Below are positions 20,789-29,624 of a stretch of 64,000 bases of DNA, one piece after another. The stretch covers positions 90,075,648 to 90,139,647 of the forward strand of contig OZ020267.1 in the NCBI GenBank assembly GCA_963971225.1, written 5' to 3'. This stretch comes from Melieria omissa. Its lineage: Eukaryota > Arthropoda > Insecta > Diptera > Ulidiidae. Below the pieces are notes generated by a model that worked only from the letters and a program-made list of their open reading frames with translations, did not search any database and was not told the origin of the DNA. The translations under genes were made by a program, and so were the position numbers. Position 1 is the stretch's first letter, and each line of letters begins with the position of its first letter.

Positions 20789-21062
20789 GGTGGCGAACGG
20801 CAATTGGCAACGCCGATTGCAACCCTGCGCTGCAGGAACGTGACAGCTGCCATGTCAAGTTCACGTTGGCAACCTGCTTACCGTGGTTCCGGTTCGTTGG
20901 CGGCACTTTGATTCGAGGAAGCCAACGGAACGGAACCGCGGTAAGTTGGTCTGCCAAAAAATTATATTTGATAACTATTTTTATAATTGTTATTTTATAA
21001 CAATTAAAATTTCAGAAATAAATACTTCCGGTATTAAAAAACGAAGTTCTGATTCCCCGACA
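20789..21062 (+). repeat. 3' LTR of the BEL/Pao element
   Basis: 274 bp, ending GATTCCCCGACA. Its first base pair reads GG instead of TG. A purine-rich tract (GGGGGGTGGGAGG, about 20778-20790) runs directly into it and should be the polypurine tract for plus-strand priming. Confidence 0.92.
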
Positions 21063-21067
21063 AGGCC

Positions 21068-21414
21068 TATGATAACGTATGGCTCAGTGGTTTGGGCAAG
21101 CAAAACCAATCAGCAGTCCACTATCAAGGCGCTCAGTAAACTCCAGAGACTAGCATGTTTATGCATGACTGGGGCAATGAGAACGTGTCCAATAGCATCC
21201 ATGGAGGTTCTACTTGAACTTACACCTCTTCACATATATATACAAACCCAGGCGAAGAGGGCTATCCTACGTATGACTGAAAACAATATCGAGGCTGGAG
21301 GATTCTTAGGCCGTAAGAAGCTCAACATTCTTACGAGCCAGTATCCAGAGATAGCAATACCGAGGGACACAATCACACCGAAGTTCAGCTTTATCAAGAG
21401 ATTCAAAACTGAAC
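21068..21414 (+). pseudogene. ORF2 of element B, second part: RT C-terminus
   Basis: Continues ORF2 directly from 14703 once the BEL element and its AGGCC duplicate are removed: MITYGSVVWASKTNQQSTIKAL, LACLCMTGAMRTCPIASME and YPEIAIPRDTITPKFSFIKR. It matches the truncated copy at 8040-8300. Element C interrupts the frame at 21419. Confidence 0.93.
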
Positions 21415-21418
21415 TTAG

Positions 21419-21538
21419 TGTCACAAATTGAATTTGTGTTTTTTAAAAATCAATCTGTTCGCGCCGCGCGCCGGTAGGCAACTGCGACGTCATGGTTGTT
21501 GATCGCTCGGGTCAGGGTTGCGGTGTGTTGGCGTGACA
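21419..21538 (-). repeat. 3' LTR of element C
   Basis: TGTCACAAATTG..GGCGTGACA on the plus strand, 120 bp, unusually short for an insect gypsy element. It contains an inner palindrome, CACAAATTGAATTTGTG (21422-21438). Confidence 0.93.
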
Positions 21539-22399
21539 ACTCAGCCGTTCCTGACAGCAATCGTCCTCGATTTGGTCGTCGTCGGATTCAAGTGGGTCGT
21601 CGTCGTCTAGCTCGGGACCATTGTTACACCAGGGCTTCATTTCATCGGAGGCGTATATGGAGCAGAACTTCCTAGTCGTCACCTGGTAGCCGGGGATATC
21701 CTCAAGCAGATACCGGTCGTTGCCGAGGACCTGGCTGACAATATACGGTCCTCGATACTTTGGCTCCAGTTTCCGGGAATCACCCGATGCTGATGGCTCA
21801 TTTTCAATCACCACGAGAGCGTTTTCGGCATAACTCGTGGGCTTCGTGTGAGTACGGTCAAAACGCTGTTTCCACTTTTCCCGTTCGTTGCTGATGTTGC
21901 GTTCGGCATGGGCACGTTTCTCGGACATTGATAGCGTGGTTGTCTCATCGTTGATGTCATCGTGAATTGCTGCAAGGAGTTCGTTTTGGACGATATCGCG
22001 CAGATTAAAGTCAAACACTAACTCGTTTGGACTGAACCCGGTAGTGGCGTTCCTTTGGGAGTTTATAGTCCACTGCAGATCTCGTAGCGTTGGGTCCCAA
22101 TCCTTCGGATTTTCGGTAGTCGTTCGGATAAATGACAGGATACTCTGGTTAGCACGCTCCACTTGTCCGTTGGCTCGCGGAGTACGCACAGCTGTCTTCG
22201 TGTGTTGGATGCCATTTTCCTTGCAGTACGCCTCGAATGATTTGGATGTGAACGACGTCCCTCTGTCTGATATAATTCGGGATGGCAGCCCGAAATAGCT
22301 GGACATCTCGTTGAGAACTCGTAAGACGTGTGTTGTTGGTGTCGCGTACAGCCTTGACAACCAGAAATTTACTAAATGCGTCGGAGATCGCGAGTACAT
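21512..22399 (-). CDS. Integrase core and C-terminus of element C
   Basis: 295 codons on the minus strand. SSYFGLPSRIISDRGTSFTS holds the second catalytic Asp and TPRANGQVERANQSILSFI the catalytic Glu. The C-terminal region has ALVVIENEPSASGDSRKLEPKYRGPY (chromodomain-free, GPF/Y-like: YRGPYIVSQVLG) and an acidic tail (ELDDDDPLESDDDQIEDD). The stop lies just inside the LTR region. The first Asp is in the preceding frame (LAISDAFSKF), separated by a frameshift near 22330-22400. Confidence 0.9.
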   Translation of the reverse strand: MYSRSPTHLVNFWLSRLYATPTTHVLRVLNEMSSYFGLPSRIISDRGTSFTSKSFEAYCKENGIQHTKTAVRTPRANGQVERANQSILSFIRTTTENPKDWDPTLRDLQWTINSQRNATTGFSPNELVFDFNLRDIVQNELLAAIHDDINDETTTLSMSEKRAHAERNISNEREKWKQRFDRTHTKPTSYAENALVVIENEPSASGDSRKLEPKYRGPYIVSQVLGNDRYLLEDIPGYQVTTRKFCSIYASDEMKPWCNNGPELDDDDPLESDDDQIEDDCCQERLSCHANTPQP

Positions 22400-23231
22400 A
22401 GCAGTTACCGCGCTTGCTGCGAGTAAAGGGACCCATGTGGTCGACGTGGATCAGACAGAACGGAATTGGCTGGATGGGGCTGTAATGCAGGCAACCCTCG
22501 GATTTTCCAGCACGGTGTTTCTGGTGACAACACTGAATACAAGCAGCGATATAACTCTTCACGTACTTCCTCATTTGCGGGAACCAGTACGATTTTCGAA
22601 GGCGCTCGAGCGTTTTTTCGAGTGCATGATGCCCTGCTTGATCGTGGCAAAGTTGCACCACGCGCCATCGCACAGCCTTGGGCACCACAAACCGTAACCC
22701 GTCTGGCTGGTTGCGGTAAAGTCGGTGATTTTTCAGTCTGTATTCTTCCTTAATGGCGGTTTCACGTGATGATTTCACCGACCCATTAGCGATGCTGATG
22801 ATTTCGCGAAGACTTTCGTCTTGAAGCTGCATCGTCAACAGCCAATCGTCTACATTTTCAGTTAGCTTGAGTATGAATCCAGCGGGTTCAACTTCCTTCG
22901 GGGGTTCGTCAGGCATACGGCTCAGAGCGTCGACATGTTGAAGACGGGTACCCTGGCGGTGGATACATTCGAAATCGAATTCCAACAGCTTCAGCCACCA
23001 ACGAGCGATCTTAGATTTGAGTTCTTTGTTTTCTTTTACGCGAGCTACGGCTGAGCAATCAGTTACCAATCGGAACCGTTTTCCTAGTAGGTATATGCGG
23101 AATCGTTCTAAAGTTTCGACTACGGCAAGAACTTCAAGTTCATAGCTATGATACCGCATTTCTGCGTCAGTGCAATGTCGGCTATAATAGAAGACCGGAT
23201 TCCACGTTTTCCCGTCGACGGATTGTAGCAA
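22149..23231 (-). pseudogene. RNase H and integrase N-terminus of element C
   Basis: RNase H begins upstream of 23231 and shows FYYSRHCTDAEMRYHSYELEVLAVVE and FRLVTDCSAVARV. The integrase zinc finger follows (LCHDQAGHHALEKTLERLRKSYWFP then ACIQCCHQKH), then LIHVDHMGPFTRSKRGN and YVLAISDAFSKFLVVKAV with the first catalytic Asp. After VRDTNNTRL the true frame moves to 22399-21512, so one indel separates the pieces. The overlap downstream of about 22330 is out-of-frame translation. Confidence 0.88.
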
Positions 23232-23280
23232 GACGCCCGCGAGTCCTACGCTGCTCGCGTCCGTGTGAACCTCGTAGGCT

Positions 23281-23686
23281 TCATAAGGCTAGTACGGGCT
23301 TATTGATCAATGTATAAATAAGTTTCTTAAACGCGGCTTTTTGTTCGACGTCCCAAATAAAGTTATCTTGTTCATCTTTGTGGAGTAGTTTTGTAATGGG
23401 GTTCGCGATGAGGGAGAAGTTTGGTACGAATTTTCGGAAAAATCCTGTGAGCCCCAGGAACCGTCTCACTTCGGTTACGTTTGTTGGTTCCGGAAAGTTT
23501 GTGATCGCACTGATTTTACGTTTACCGGGGGTTATACCGTTCGCGTTGATTACATGACCTAAATGTTCAATTTCGGTCTCTAGAAATTTGCACTTGTCAA
23601 CCCGAAGCGTTAGATTGGCTTCTTTTAACAATCGTAGGAACTTTTCTAAGCGCACTAACCCTTCATCGATAGTCTGACTCGGAATA
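23281..23686 (-). pseudogene. RT C-terminal half of element C
   Basis: Minus-strand frame beginning, in the restored order, directly after the YLDD active site: MRLEKFLRLLKEANLTLRVDKC then IEHLGHVINANGITPG and RRFLGLTGFFRKFVPNFSLI. It ends at a stop (KPVLAL-stop) before RNase H. The codons upstream of Met (IIIPSQTIDEGLV in the joined reading) are split from the active site by element D, whose ATAA duplication is at 23687-23690. Confidence 0.9.
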
Positions 23687-23690
23687 ATAA

Positions 23691-24141
23691 TGTTACGAAT
23701 ACTACGTCTAGTGGGCTGTTACGTATCTCTGGATTGTGTAATTTGAAAATAAAACACAGTCAGTTTCTTAAACGCAGACAATAAAATAAACTTTATTATT
23801 CACAGTTTACACTTTACTGTTCGTACACTTAAGTATTTGCTTAATCACTCCGTGTGGCAACTTCACTTGTCAAAATCAGACTGACTCGCTGCGCCGCATC
23901 CGGCTGCCTTTTATACCTGCCAGGCCATCGCGCAGATCGTTCCCGCACATTCCGGAGTGGACTAAAAGTTTCCATCATTGCCAGGTTGGACTAAAAGTTA
24001 TTATCGCGGCCGTCGTTGCCAGATTGGACTAAAAGTTACCATCGCGGCCGTCGTTGGCAGATTGTAGCAGATTGCCAGATTATAGCACGGCACGTAGCGG
24101 CAGGGTTGCTTTGCACAGCGACAGACTGTCTTATCGTTACA
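23691..24141 (-). repeat. 3' LTR of element D
   Basis: Plus-strand ends TGTTACGAATAC and CTTATCGTTACA. It contains the minus-strand TATA box, read as CCTTTTATACC on the plus strand (23910-23920), and three tandem TTGGACTAAAAG units. It carries an extra 12-13 bp duplication (GATTGTAGCA, near 24060) compared with the 5' LTR and lacks a CCAACAGTCA segment. The adjoining minus-strand sequence AAGTGGTGGGCAG (24142-24156) is the likely polypurine tract. Confidence 0.93.
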
Positions 24142-24152
24142 CTGCCCACCAC

Positions 24153-24731
24153 TTAGACTTGTTCGTCCCGAACATGTGCCGAGGCTCCGCTGTGATGAGG
24201 CGCCAGGCGCTCCAAATGGACTACCTTCAGCTTAGCGCCTCTATTGCTGCAACGTTGAATTCTGTATACCACGTCGTTAATCCTAGTCACGACTTCGTAA
24301 GGTCCTTCCCACGACGCTTGAAGTTTCGGAGACAAGCCTTTCCTCCGCTGCGGGTTGTAGAGCATTACCAGATCGCCTTCTTGGAACCCTGATGAGTTGG
24401 CCCGTAGATCATATCTGGCTTTCGCCTTATCGCTGACCAGTTTGGTGCGGCCCCTTATAAATTGGTGAATTTCCTCCAGTTCCGCCTGCTTATTGGCCAC
24501 GTAGTCCGTCTTAGCGCCTCCCGTCGTGCTGACTACCCCGAACTTCAAGTCAGCGGGTAACCGCAACTCTGTGCAAAACACTACTCGGGCTGGAGTGAGT
24601 GATGTCGTGTCGTGCGGGGCTGACCTATACGCCATCAGGAACAGGGGGATCTGCGTGTCCCAATCCTTTTGATTCCTACCTACCACTTTCCGCAGGTATT
24701 CCTCCAGTGTCCGGTTAAAGCGTTCCACCAT
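24153..24731 (-). pseudogene. Integrase C-terminal part of element D
   Basis: 192 codons: VERFNRTLEEYLRKVVGRNQ holds the catalytic Glu. LFLMAYRSAPHDTTSLTPAR and RYDLRANSSGFQEGDLVMLY follow, then LQASWEGPYEVVTRINDVVY, the GPY/F-type C-terminal domain. It is out of frame with the zinc-finger part. The region between holds the two core deletions. Confidence 0.9.
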
Positions 24732-25540
24732 GCCGTCGGGACTGTGGGTGCAAAGGCGTGGTACGAGTTTTCTTTATCCCCAGTAGCTCACACACTTCCG
24801 AGATCGTAGTGGCCTCCTGGTTAGGAATAGGGTACACTTCGGGCCATTTGACTGCTAGTTGGGAATGGGCCGGCGACGTCCATAGCAATCCGCTCGAAGG
24901 GCGCTCCTACGTTGTACTGCTGCATGCGGCCTCGAGATTTTCCTGTCGGCCCTTTCGCGGCTGAACATCGGTCGCAGCTCTTAATCCACTCGGCTACAGA
25001 CTCCTGACATCCTACCCAGTAGAATCGTCTTTTTATTTTGGCGACGGTTTTGGTGATACCCAGGTGCCCTCCACTGGAGTCGTTATGGTATGCCTCGATG
25101 ACCTCGTTGATCCTGCATTTCGGCACTACCATTAGAGAGTTGCTGGTCCGACCATCCGCGCTCTCCCATTCGCGGTACAGGCATCCTTCCTTCAGCCGCA
25201 GACTGTTCCACTGTGCCCAGTAAGCCTTAGCTATCGGGCTTTCACCGACCATCTCCTGCCAGTCTGGACGTGCGCCTTGGTCCTTGCCTTCGACGATTTT
25301 CGCAAGATCCGCATCCTCACCCTGGTCTTTTTGTAGCCTCTCCGCAGACCACTCTTCCTCTGGCATGACGCTGACCAACCGGACGTCCACTATCTGTTCT
25401 TTGCTTTCGGCTCGCGAGCATTGCCTGCATTCGACTTTGCACGGACGGCGGGACAAGGCATCGGCATTTCCATGGCTACTGCCCTTGCGATGCTCTATCG
25501 TGTAGTCGTAGCTCTGCAGTCGCTCGATCCACCGCGGCAA
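24732..25540 (-). pseudogene. Integrase N-terminal part and deleted core of element D
   Basis: The minus-strand frame opens PRWIERLQSYDYTIEHRKGS (end of RNase H), ADALSRRPCKVECRQC, then GGHLGITKTVAKIKRRFYWV and CDRCSAAKGPTGKS (HH-CC zinc finger) and MDVAGPFPTSS. Downstream reading shows WPEVYPIPNQEATTISEV joined straight to CELLGIKKTRTTPLHPQS. The segments with the first Asp (VMDYFSK-like) and second Asp (HSDQG-like) that normally lie between are both missing, so the DDE triad has only its Glu. Confidence 0.87.
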
Positions 25541-25819
25541 TTACCCTTCAGGATCCTTAAAGTTCAGGAGCCATCTCAATGCCGCATGATCTGTGCGGAG
25601 GCGAAACCTTTGTCCATACAGATATTTGTGGAAGTGTTTTACGCAGTCCAATACCGCCAGCAGTTCTCTCCGTGTCACACAGTAATTGCGTTCCGGTTTC
25701 GATAGAACCCTACTGTAGTACGCTATCACTTGTTCCTGGCCGTCTACTATCTGTGATAGCACACCGCCAATACTATTCCCGCTTGCTTCTGTATCCAGCA
25801 CGAACATCTCCCCAGGCAC
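25541..25819 (-). pseudogene. RNase H of element D
   Basis: 93 codons: FVLDTEASGNSIGGVLSQIV (first Asp), VIAYYSRVLSKPERNYCVTR, RELLAVLDCVKHFHKYLYG (Glu region) and FRLRTDHAALRWLLNF (second Asp). In-frame TAA codons bound it on both sides: one at 25904-25906 after RT (KKG-stop-AFEW) and one at 25541-25543 (DPEG-stop-LPRW). The second is probably CAA to TAA. Confidence 0.9.
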
Positions 25820-25903
25820 GGGGAAGGCCAGAATTGGAGCACTGCACAGTTTTTCCTTCAGGCGTGCAAAAGCCTGTTCCTGATCCTCGTTCCACTCGAA
25901 AGC

Positions 25904-27526
25904 TTAGCCCTTTTTCGTCAGTTTGTGCAGGCTGCTGGCTATGTTCGCGAATCCCGGAACAAATCGGCGGTAGTAAGTGCACAGGCCCAGGAAACTGCGG
26001 AGTTCGTGTAGATTGCGTGGCCGGGGCAACTCCTTCACTGCCGTGATTTTGCCTTCATCCGTATGTACTCCGCGGGCGGAAACCGTATGACCCAGATACT
26101 TGACCTCCTTTTGGAACAGCGAGCACTTCTTTGGGTTGAGTTTAAGCCCAGCTTTTTGTATCCGCTCAAATACCTCCTTTAGCTTTCCCAGGTGGTCGTC
26201 GAAGTTTTTACCCATCACGATTATGTCGTCGATGTACACCAGACACGTCCGCCAATGCAGCCCTTTTAGCACGCGTTCCATCAGCCGCTCGAATGTTGCT
26301 GGTGCGTTGCAGAGTCCAAACGGCATGACGGTGAACTGCCACAAACCATCGCCAACACTGAAAGCCGTTTTCTCCTTGTCCTTGTCTGCAAGCTCTACCT
26401 GCCAATAGCCGCTGCGTAAGTCGAGTGTGGAGAACCACTGCGTGCCTGACAGTGTGTCCAGGGTGTCATCGATCCGAGGTAGTGGATAACTGTCCTTGTT
26501 GGTCACATCATTGAGCTTCCGATAGTCCACACAAAACCGGGTACTGCCATGTTTTTTCTTGACTAGCACGACCGGCGAGCACCAGGGGCCCGAAGAAGGC
26601 TCTATGACCTTGTCTTTCCGCATGTTCTCGATCAAATTTGTGACCTCCTCCCTCTTGGCCAGAGGAACTCGTCTTGGCGGTTGGCGAATCGGTTTTGCAC
26701 TTCCGGTGTCGATGTTGTGCTTCACTATGGCTGTTCTTCCGCCTGCTTCTGCCGCAAATATTGACCCATAGTGCTGCAGGAGTGACCTCGCCTTCTGTTT
26801 CTGCTTGGCCGTCAACTCGCTGCTCCCCTGGTTCTCCTGCGGTATGGCGGCCATGTCAAAACCGCTCTTCTTATTACCTCCAGGTGGGCTACTCTCGCAA
26901 TTGACCACTGCTACAGCTTCCTTACACTCGCCAATTACCTCATCTTTCCCGACATATCTGGGTGCATTCAGGGGGTTCAGTATTCTGACTGGTATTCTGC
27001 CATTTTTAGGTTCCACTAATGTACGTCCGATGATGATGTTGTCGTGTCCTTGTTTCGGTGCTTCTACAACCCACAGCCGACTCGTCCCATCGTCCCCGTC
27101 CACCTTTGCCCACACAATCGCCTCAGAATTCGCTGGTATCCTCCTGTGTTGACACGATACAACCTTCCTTACCGCCACGCTTCGCTCATGGCCGGTGTGC
27201 AGCGGGAATTCAACGTTGGCATATCTCAGCACATTTTCCTTCAGGTCCAGCGTAAAGCCGTGCCTAATCATGAAATCCACGCCGATAATCACGTCGTCCA
27301 TTATATCCGCGACGATGAACTCATGTTCCAGGCTGCTGGTGCCGATAGCAATCGTTTTTGTAACTTTCCCTCTCACCGGCGCGCGCTCGCCAGTCGCAGT
27401 CCGCAGCTGTATGCCATGCAGCGGTTCCCAGTTCTTCAGCAGCTTCCTTTTTATGATCGAATATGACGCTCCAGTATCCAGTGTCAACACGAACAACTTT
27501 CCATCTATCCTTCCTTCAATTGTCAA
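25904..27526 (-). CDS. Protease and RT of element D
   Basis: 540 codons on the minus strand. The protease has FVLTLDTGASYSIIK (DTGA active site) and IIGVDFMIRHGFTLDL. RT has VPLAKREEVTNLIENMRKDKV, SPVVLVKKKHGSTRFCVDYRK, FSTLDLRSGYWQVEL (first catalytic Asp), VMPFGLCNAPATFERLMERV, CLVYIDDIIVMGKNF (YIDD) and LRSFLGLCTYYRRFVPGFA. All RT motifs look intact. The frame ends at TAA 25904-25906. Confidence 0.93.
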   Translation of the reverse strand: MTIEGRIDGKLFVLTLDTGASYSIIKRKLLKNWEPLHGIQLRTATGERAPVRGKVTKTIAIGTSSLEHEFIVADIMDDVIIGVDFMIRHGFTLDLKENVLRYANVEFPLHTGHERSVAVRKVVSCQHRRIPANSEAIVWAKVDGDDGTSRLWVVEAPKQGHDNIIIGRTLVEPKNGRIPVRILNPLNAPRYVGKDEVIGECKEAVAVVNCESSPPGGNKKSGFDMAAIPQENQGSSELTAKQKQKARSLLQHYGSIFAAEAGGRTAIVKHNIDTGSAKPIRQPPRRVPLAKREEVTNLIENMRKDKVIEPSSGPWCSPVVLVKKKHGSTRFCVDYRKLNDVTNKDSYPLPRIDDTLDTLSGTQWFSTLDLRSGYWQVELADKDKEKTAFSVGDGLWQFTVMPFGLCNAPATFERLMERVLKGLHWRTCLVYIDDIIVMGKNFDDHLGKLKEVFERIQKAGLKLNPKKCSLFQKEVKYLGHTVSARGVHTDEGKITAVKELPRPRNLHELRSFLGLCTYYRRFVPGFANIASSLHKLTKKG

Positions 27527-27610
27527 GCTGCTGGGCTGTCGTTTCAGCTGTGAGGATGGTGGGGCGGCAGATTGTGGGGATCAGCTCACGCCCCTTTGGG
27601 CTGACCCGTT

Positions 27611-29104
27611 TTAGTTTAACGGCTCCTCGTCCTCAGCCCTGCGATGGTTGGCTGAGCCTCGATTGTCAGTATTCCTTGCTTCAGGCGATTGCGATCGAGA
27701 ACGGGAACGCCTCTTCCGTTGGCGGCAGTCTCGTGATATGTGGCCCTGCTTGCCACATACCCAGCAAACAACTTTAGAGGAGACCACCCGTGGCCTGCCC
27801 GGTGGCTCGGAGCTTATTGCCTGGATAGCAATGTCGTTATCCGGCTGGATCTGGCGTATCCTTGCAGGTGCATACCGAGTGCTCCCAATCCATGTCGCCT
27901 CGTATGTCATCGCGCTGGTCACCGTCTCCTTAAATGTCGGCTTGCCCATCATCAACGCACTGCGACGTGTCTCCGGATCATGAAGACCTTCAATAAACGC
28001 CTCAATCTTCATCCTCTCGAGATCCTCAGCGCCGAATGATGGGTAGCACAGCTGCACGAGCCGCTCAATGTCTGCTGCATATGTCTGCAGCGCCTCGTTG
28101 GATCTTTGCCTGCGGTTCTTCAGCTCACAGTAGTACAGCGTTCTGTTGTGCTCGTCGCTGTATTTGGCTGCCAGCGCCCTTATGATGGTCTCGTACTCAC
28201 TTGGTAAACATTCTGGAACTGATTTTATGACCTCAGCCGCAGCACCTTTAAGAGCCAGCGCCAATCTCCGACCTTTCCTTACATCGGTCCACTGATTTTC
28301 CAGAGCAGCCAGGTCGAATTGTAGCTAGAATGTGTCGAACTGCGTAGTCCCATCATAACTAGGCACTTCTGCTCGGGGGGCAACACTTTCCGGAACCGGC
28401 GGCAACCATTCTCGCGGCTGTACCTCCCTAAGCCGCTCGTCCATTTTTCTGTTCATCGAGTCTTCCAGACTATCAACTCGTTTGTTCAGGGAATCATCTA
28501 GGTCATCGACTCGTTTATCCAAGTACTCTACCCGCGTCTCCATGTGCTCGACTTTCCCATTAATCCTGTCTGAGATTTCCTCCACTCTCTGCTCCAAGTG
28601 CGCAGAATTTTCCTGAAGCTTGCTGGACAACTCCCGATTTGCATTTTCAAGTTTTGCTGACATTTCCCGATTTGCAGTCTCGACTTTTGCCGAAATTTCG
28701 AGATTCGTAGTTTCCAGCTTCGCTGCCATTTCTCGGTTCGCTGTTTCGACTTTTGCCGAAATTTCGAGATTCGTAGTTTCCAGCTTCGCTGCCATTTCAT
28801 GGTTGGAGGTCTCGAACATGCCTTTAAGTGCAACCATTAGCTGGTTCATGTCCAATGCTTGTAGTGGCGCAGCCGCTGCAGCCGTACTTTGCAGCGACGC
28901 AGCAGCAGCAGGCGATTCCTCCACCTTGGCCGACGCCTCTAGTTCTTGCGCTCCGAACTCGTGCACAGTCCAATCGACGCCTCGTGCCTCACATGCTTCT
29001 CGCAAGCGCAACTGCAACTCCACCTTTCCGCCAGCCGTCGGCAAATTCCAGGCAGCCAGCTCCTTCTTCAGCTGGTCTACCTTCAGCAGCTCGAGTTTAA
29101 CCAT
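27611..29104 (-). pseudogene. Gag of element D with SAP-like start and one stop
   Basis: A single frame of 498 codons from ATG 29104, broken only by a TAG at 28325-28327 (FDTF-stop-LQFDLAALENQW). The N-terminus VDQLKKELAAWNLPTAGGKVE resembles a SAP DNA/RNA-binding helix-extension-helix. A long coiled coil follows, with a 22-residue tandem unit (ETANREMAAKLETTNLEISAK pattern, 28650-28810). The capsid part has VQLCYPSFGAEDLERMKIEA and ETRRSALMMGKPTFKE. One zinc knuckle CWVCGKQGHISRDC precedes an Arg/Ser-rich tail. The terminal stop is TAG/TAA at 27611-27613. Confidence 0.9.
28650..28810 (-). repeat. 66 bp tandem duplication in D gag coiled coil
   Basis: A 66 bp unit (plus-strand core TTTTGCCGAAATTTCGAGAT) occurs twice almost identically, with a third diverged copy next to it. 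Each unit encodes 22 residues, keeping the heptad-like register of the coiled coil. Confidence 0.85.
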
Positions 29105-29152
29105 GTCCGTGCTTTTATAATTTTATTTTTTGTTTACTTTCAATTTTCCACA

Positions 29153-29172
29153 ATCCCACTTCTGACACCAAA
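29153..29172 (-). other. Primer-binding site of element D (tRNA-Leu type)
   Basis: Directly inside the 5' LTR, after two bases, the plus strand reads AATCCCACTTCTGACACCA. From my knowledge of insect and vertebrate tRNA-Leu this equals the acceptor end including CCA, so on the element strand TGGTGTCAGAAGTGGGATT is a tRNA-Leu primer-binding site. Confidence 0.8.
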
Positions 29173-29620
29173 TGTTACGAATACTACGTCTAGTGGGCTG
29201 TTACGTATCTCTGGATTGTGTAATTTGAAAATAAAACACAGTCAGTTTCTTAAACGCAGACAATAAAATAAACCAACAGTCACTTTATTATTCACAGTTT
29301 ACACTTTACTGTTCGTACACTTAAGTATTTGCTTAATCACTCCGTGTGGCAACTTCACTTGTCAAAACCAGACTGACTCGCTGCGCCGCATCCGGCTGCC
29401 TTTTATACCTCTCAGGCCATCGCGCAGATCGTTCCCGCACATTCCGGAGTGGACTAAAAGTTTCCATCATTGCCAGGTTGGACTAAAAGTTATTATCGCG
29501 GTCGTCGTTGCCAGATTGGACTAAAAGTTACCATCGCGGCCGTCGTTGCCAGATTGGATTATAGCACGGCACGTAGCGGCAGGGTTTCTTTGCACAGCGA
29601 CAGACTGTCTTATCGTTACA
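29173..29620 (-). repeat. 5' LTR of element D
   Basis: 448 bp, TGTTACGAATAC..TTATCGTTACA on the plus strand. It has the same TATA box and tandem TTGGACTAAAAG units as the 3' LTR and the copies at 1-731. Confidence 0.93.
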
Positions 29621-29624
29621 ATAA

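Larger units (their letters stand above)
14709..21062 (+). mobile_element. BEL/Pao LTR retrotransposon inserted in element B
   Basis: 6354 bp with 274 bp LTRs (14709-14982 and 20789-21062) that differ at about 9 positions (about 3%). The target duplication is AGGCC (14704-14708 and 21063-21067). Joining the flanks restores the B frame ..AIVRP-MITYGSVVW. The internal order is Gag, protease, RT, RNase H, integrase and DUF5641, which is the BEL/Pao order. Pol keeps long frames, but there are two in-frame stops, frameshifts, and a deletion in the integrase core. Confidence 0.95.
23691..29620 (-). mobile_element. Gypsy-type element D inserted in the RT of element C
   Basis: 5930 bp on the minus strand with LTRs at 23691-24141 (451 bp) and 29173-29620 (448 bp). 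They differ at about six bases plus two larger indels (10 and 12-13 bp). The target duplication is ATAA (23687-23690 and 29621-29624). The primer-binding site lies inside the right LTR. Gag, protease, RT, RNase H and integrase follow in order. There are in-frame stops in Gag, after RT and in RNase H, and two deletions in the integrase core, so this copy could only have moved with enzymes supplied in trans, or decayed after insertion. Confidence 0.95.

Noticed and set aside
22311..22697. Plus-strand frame of 128 codons in element C
   Set aside because: It is antisense to well-conserved RNase H/integrase coding sequence.
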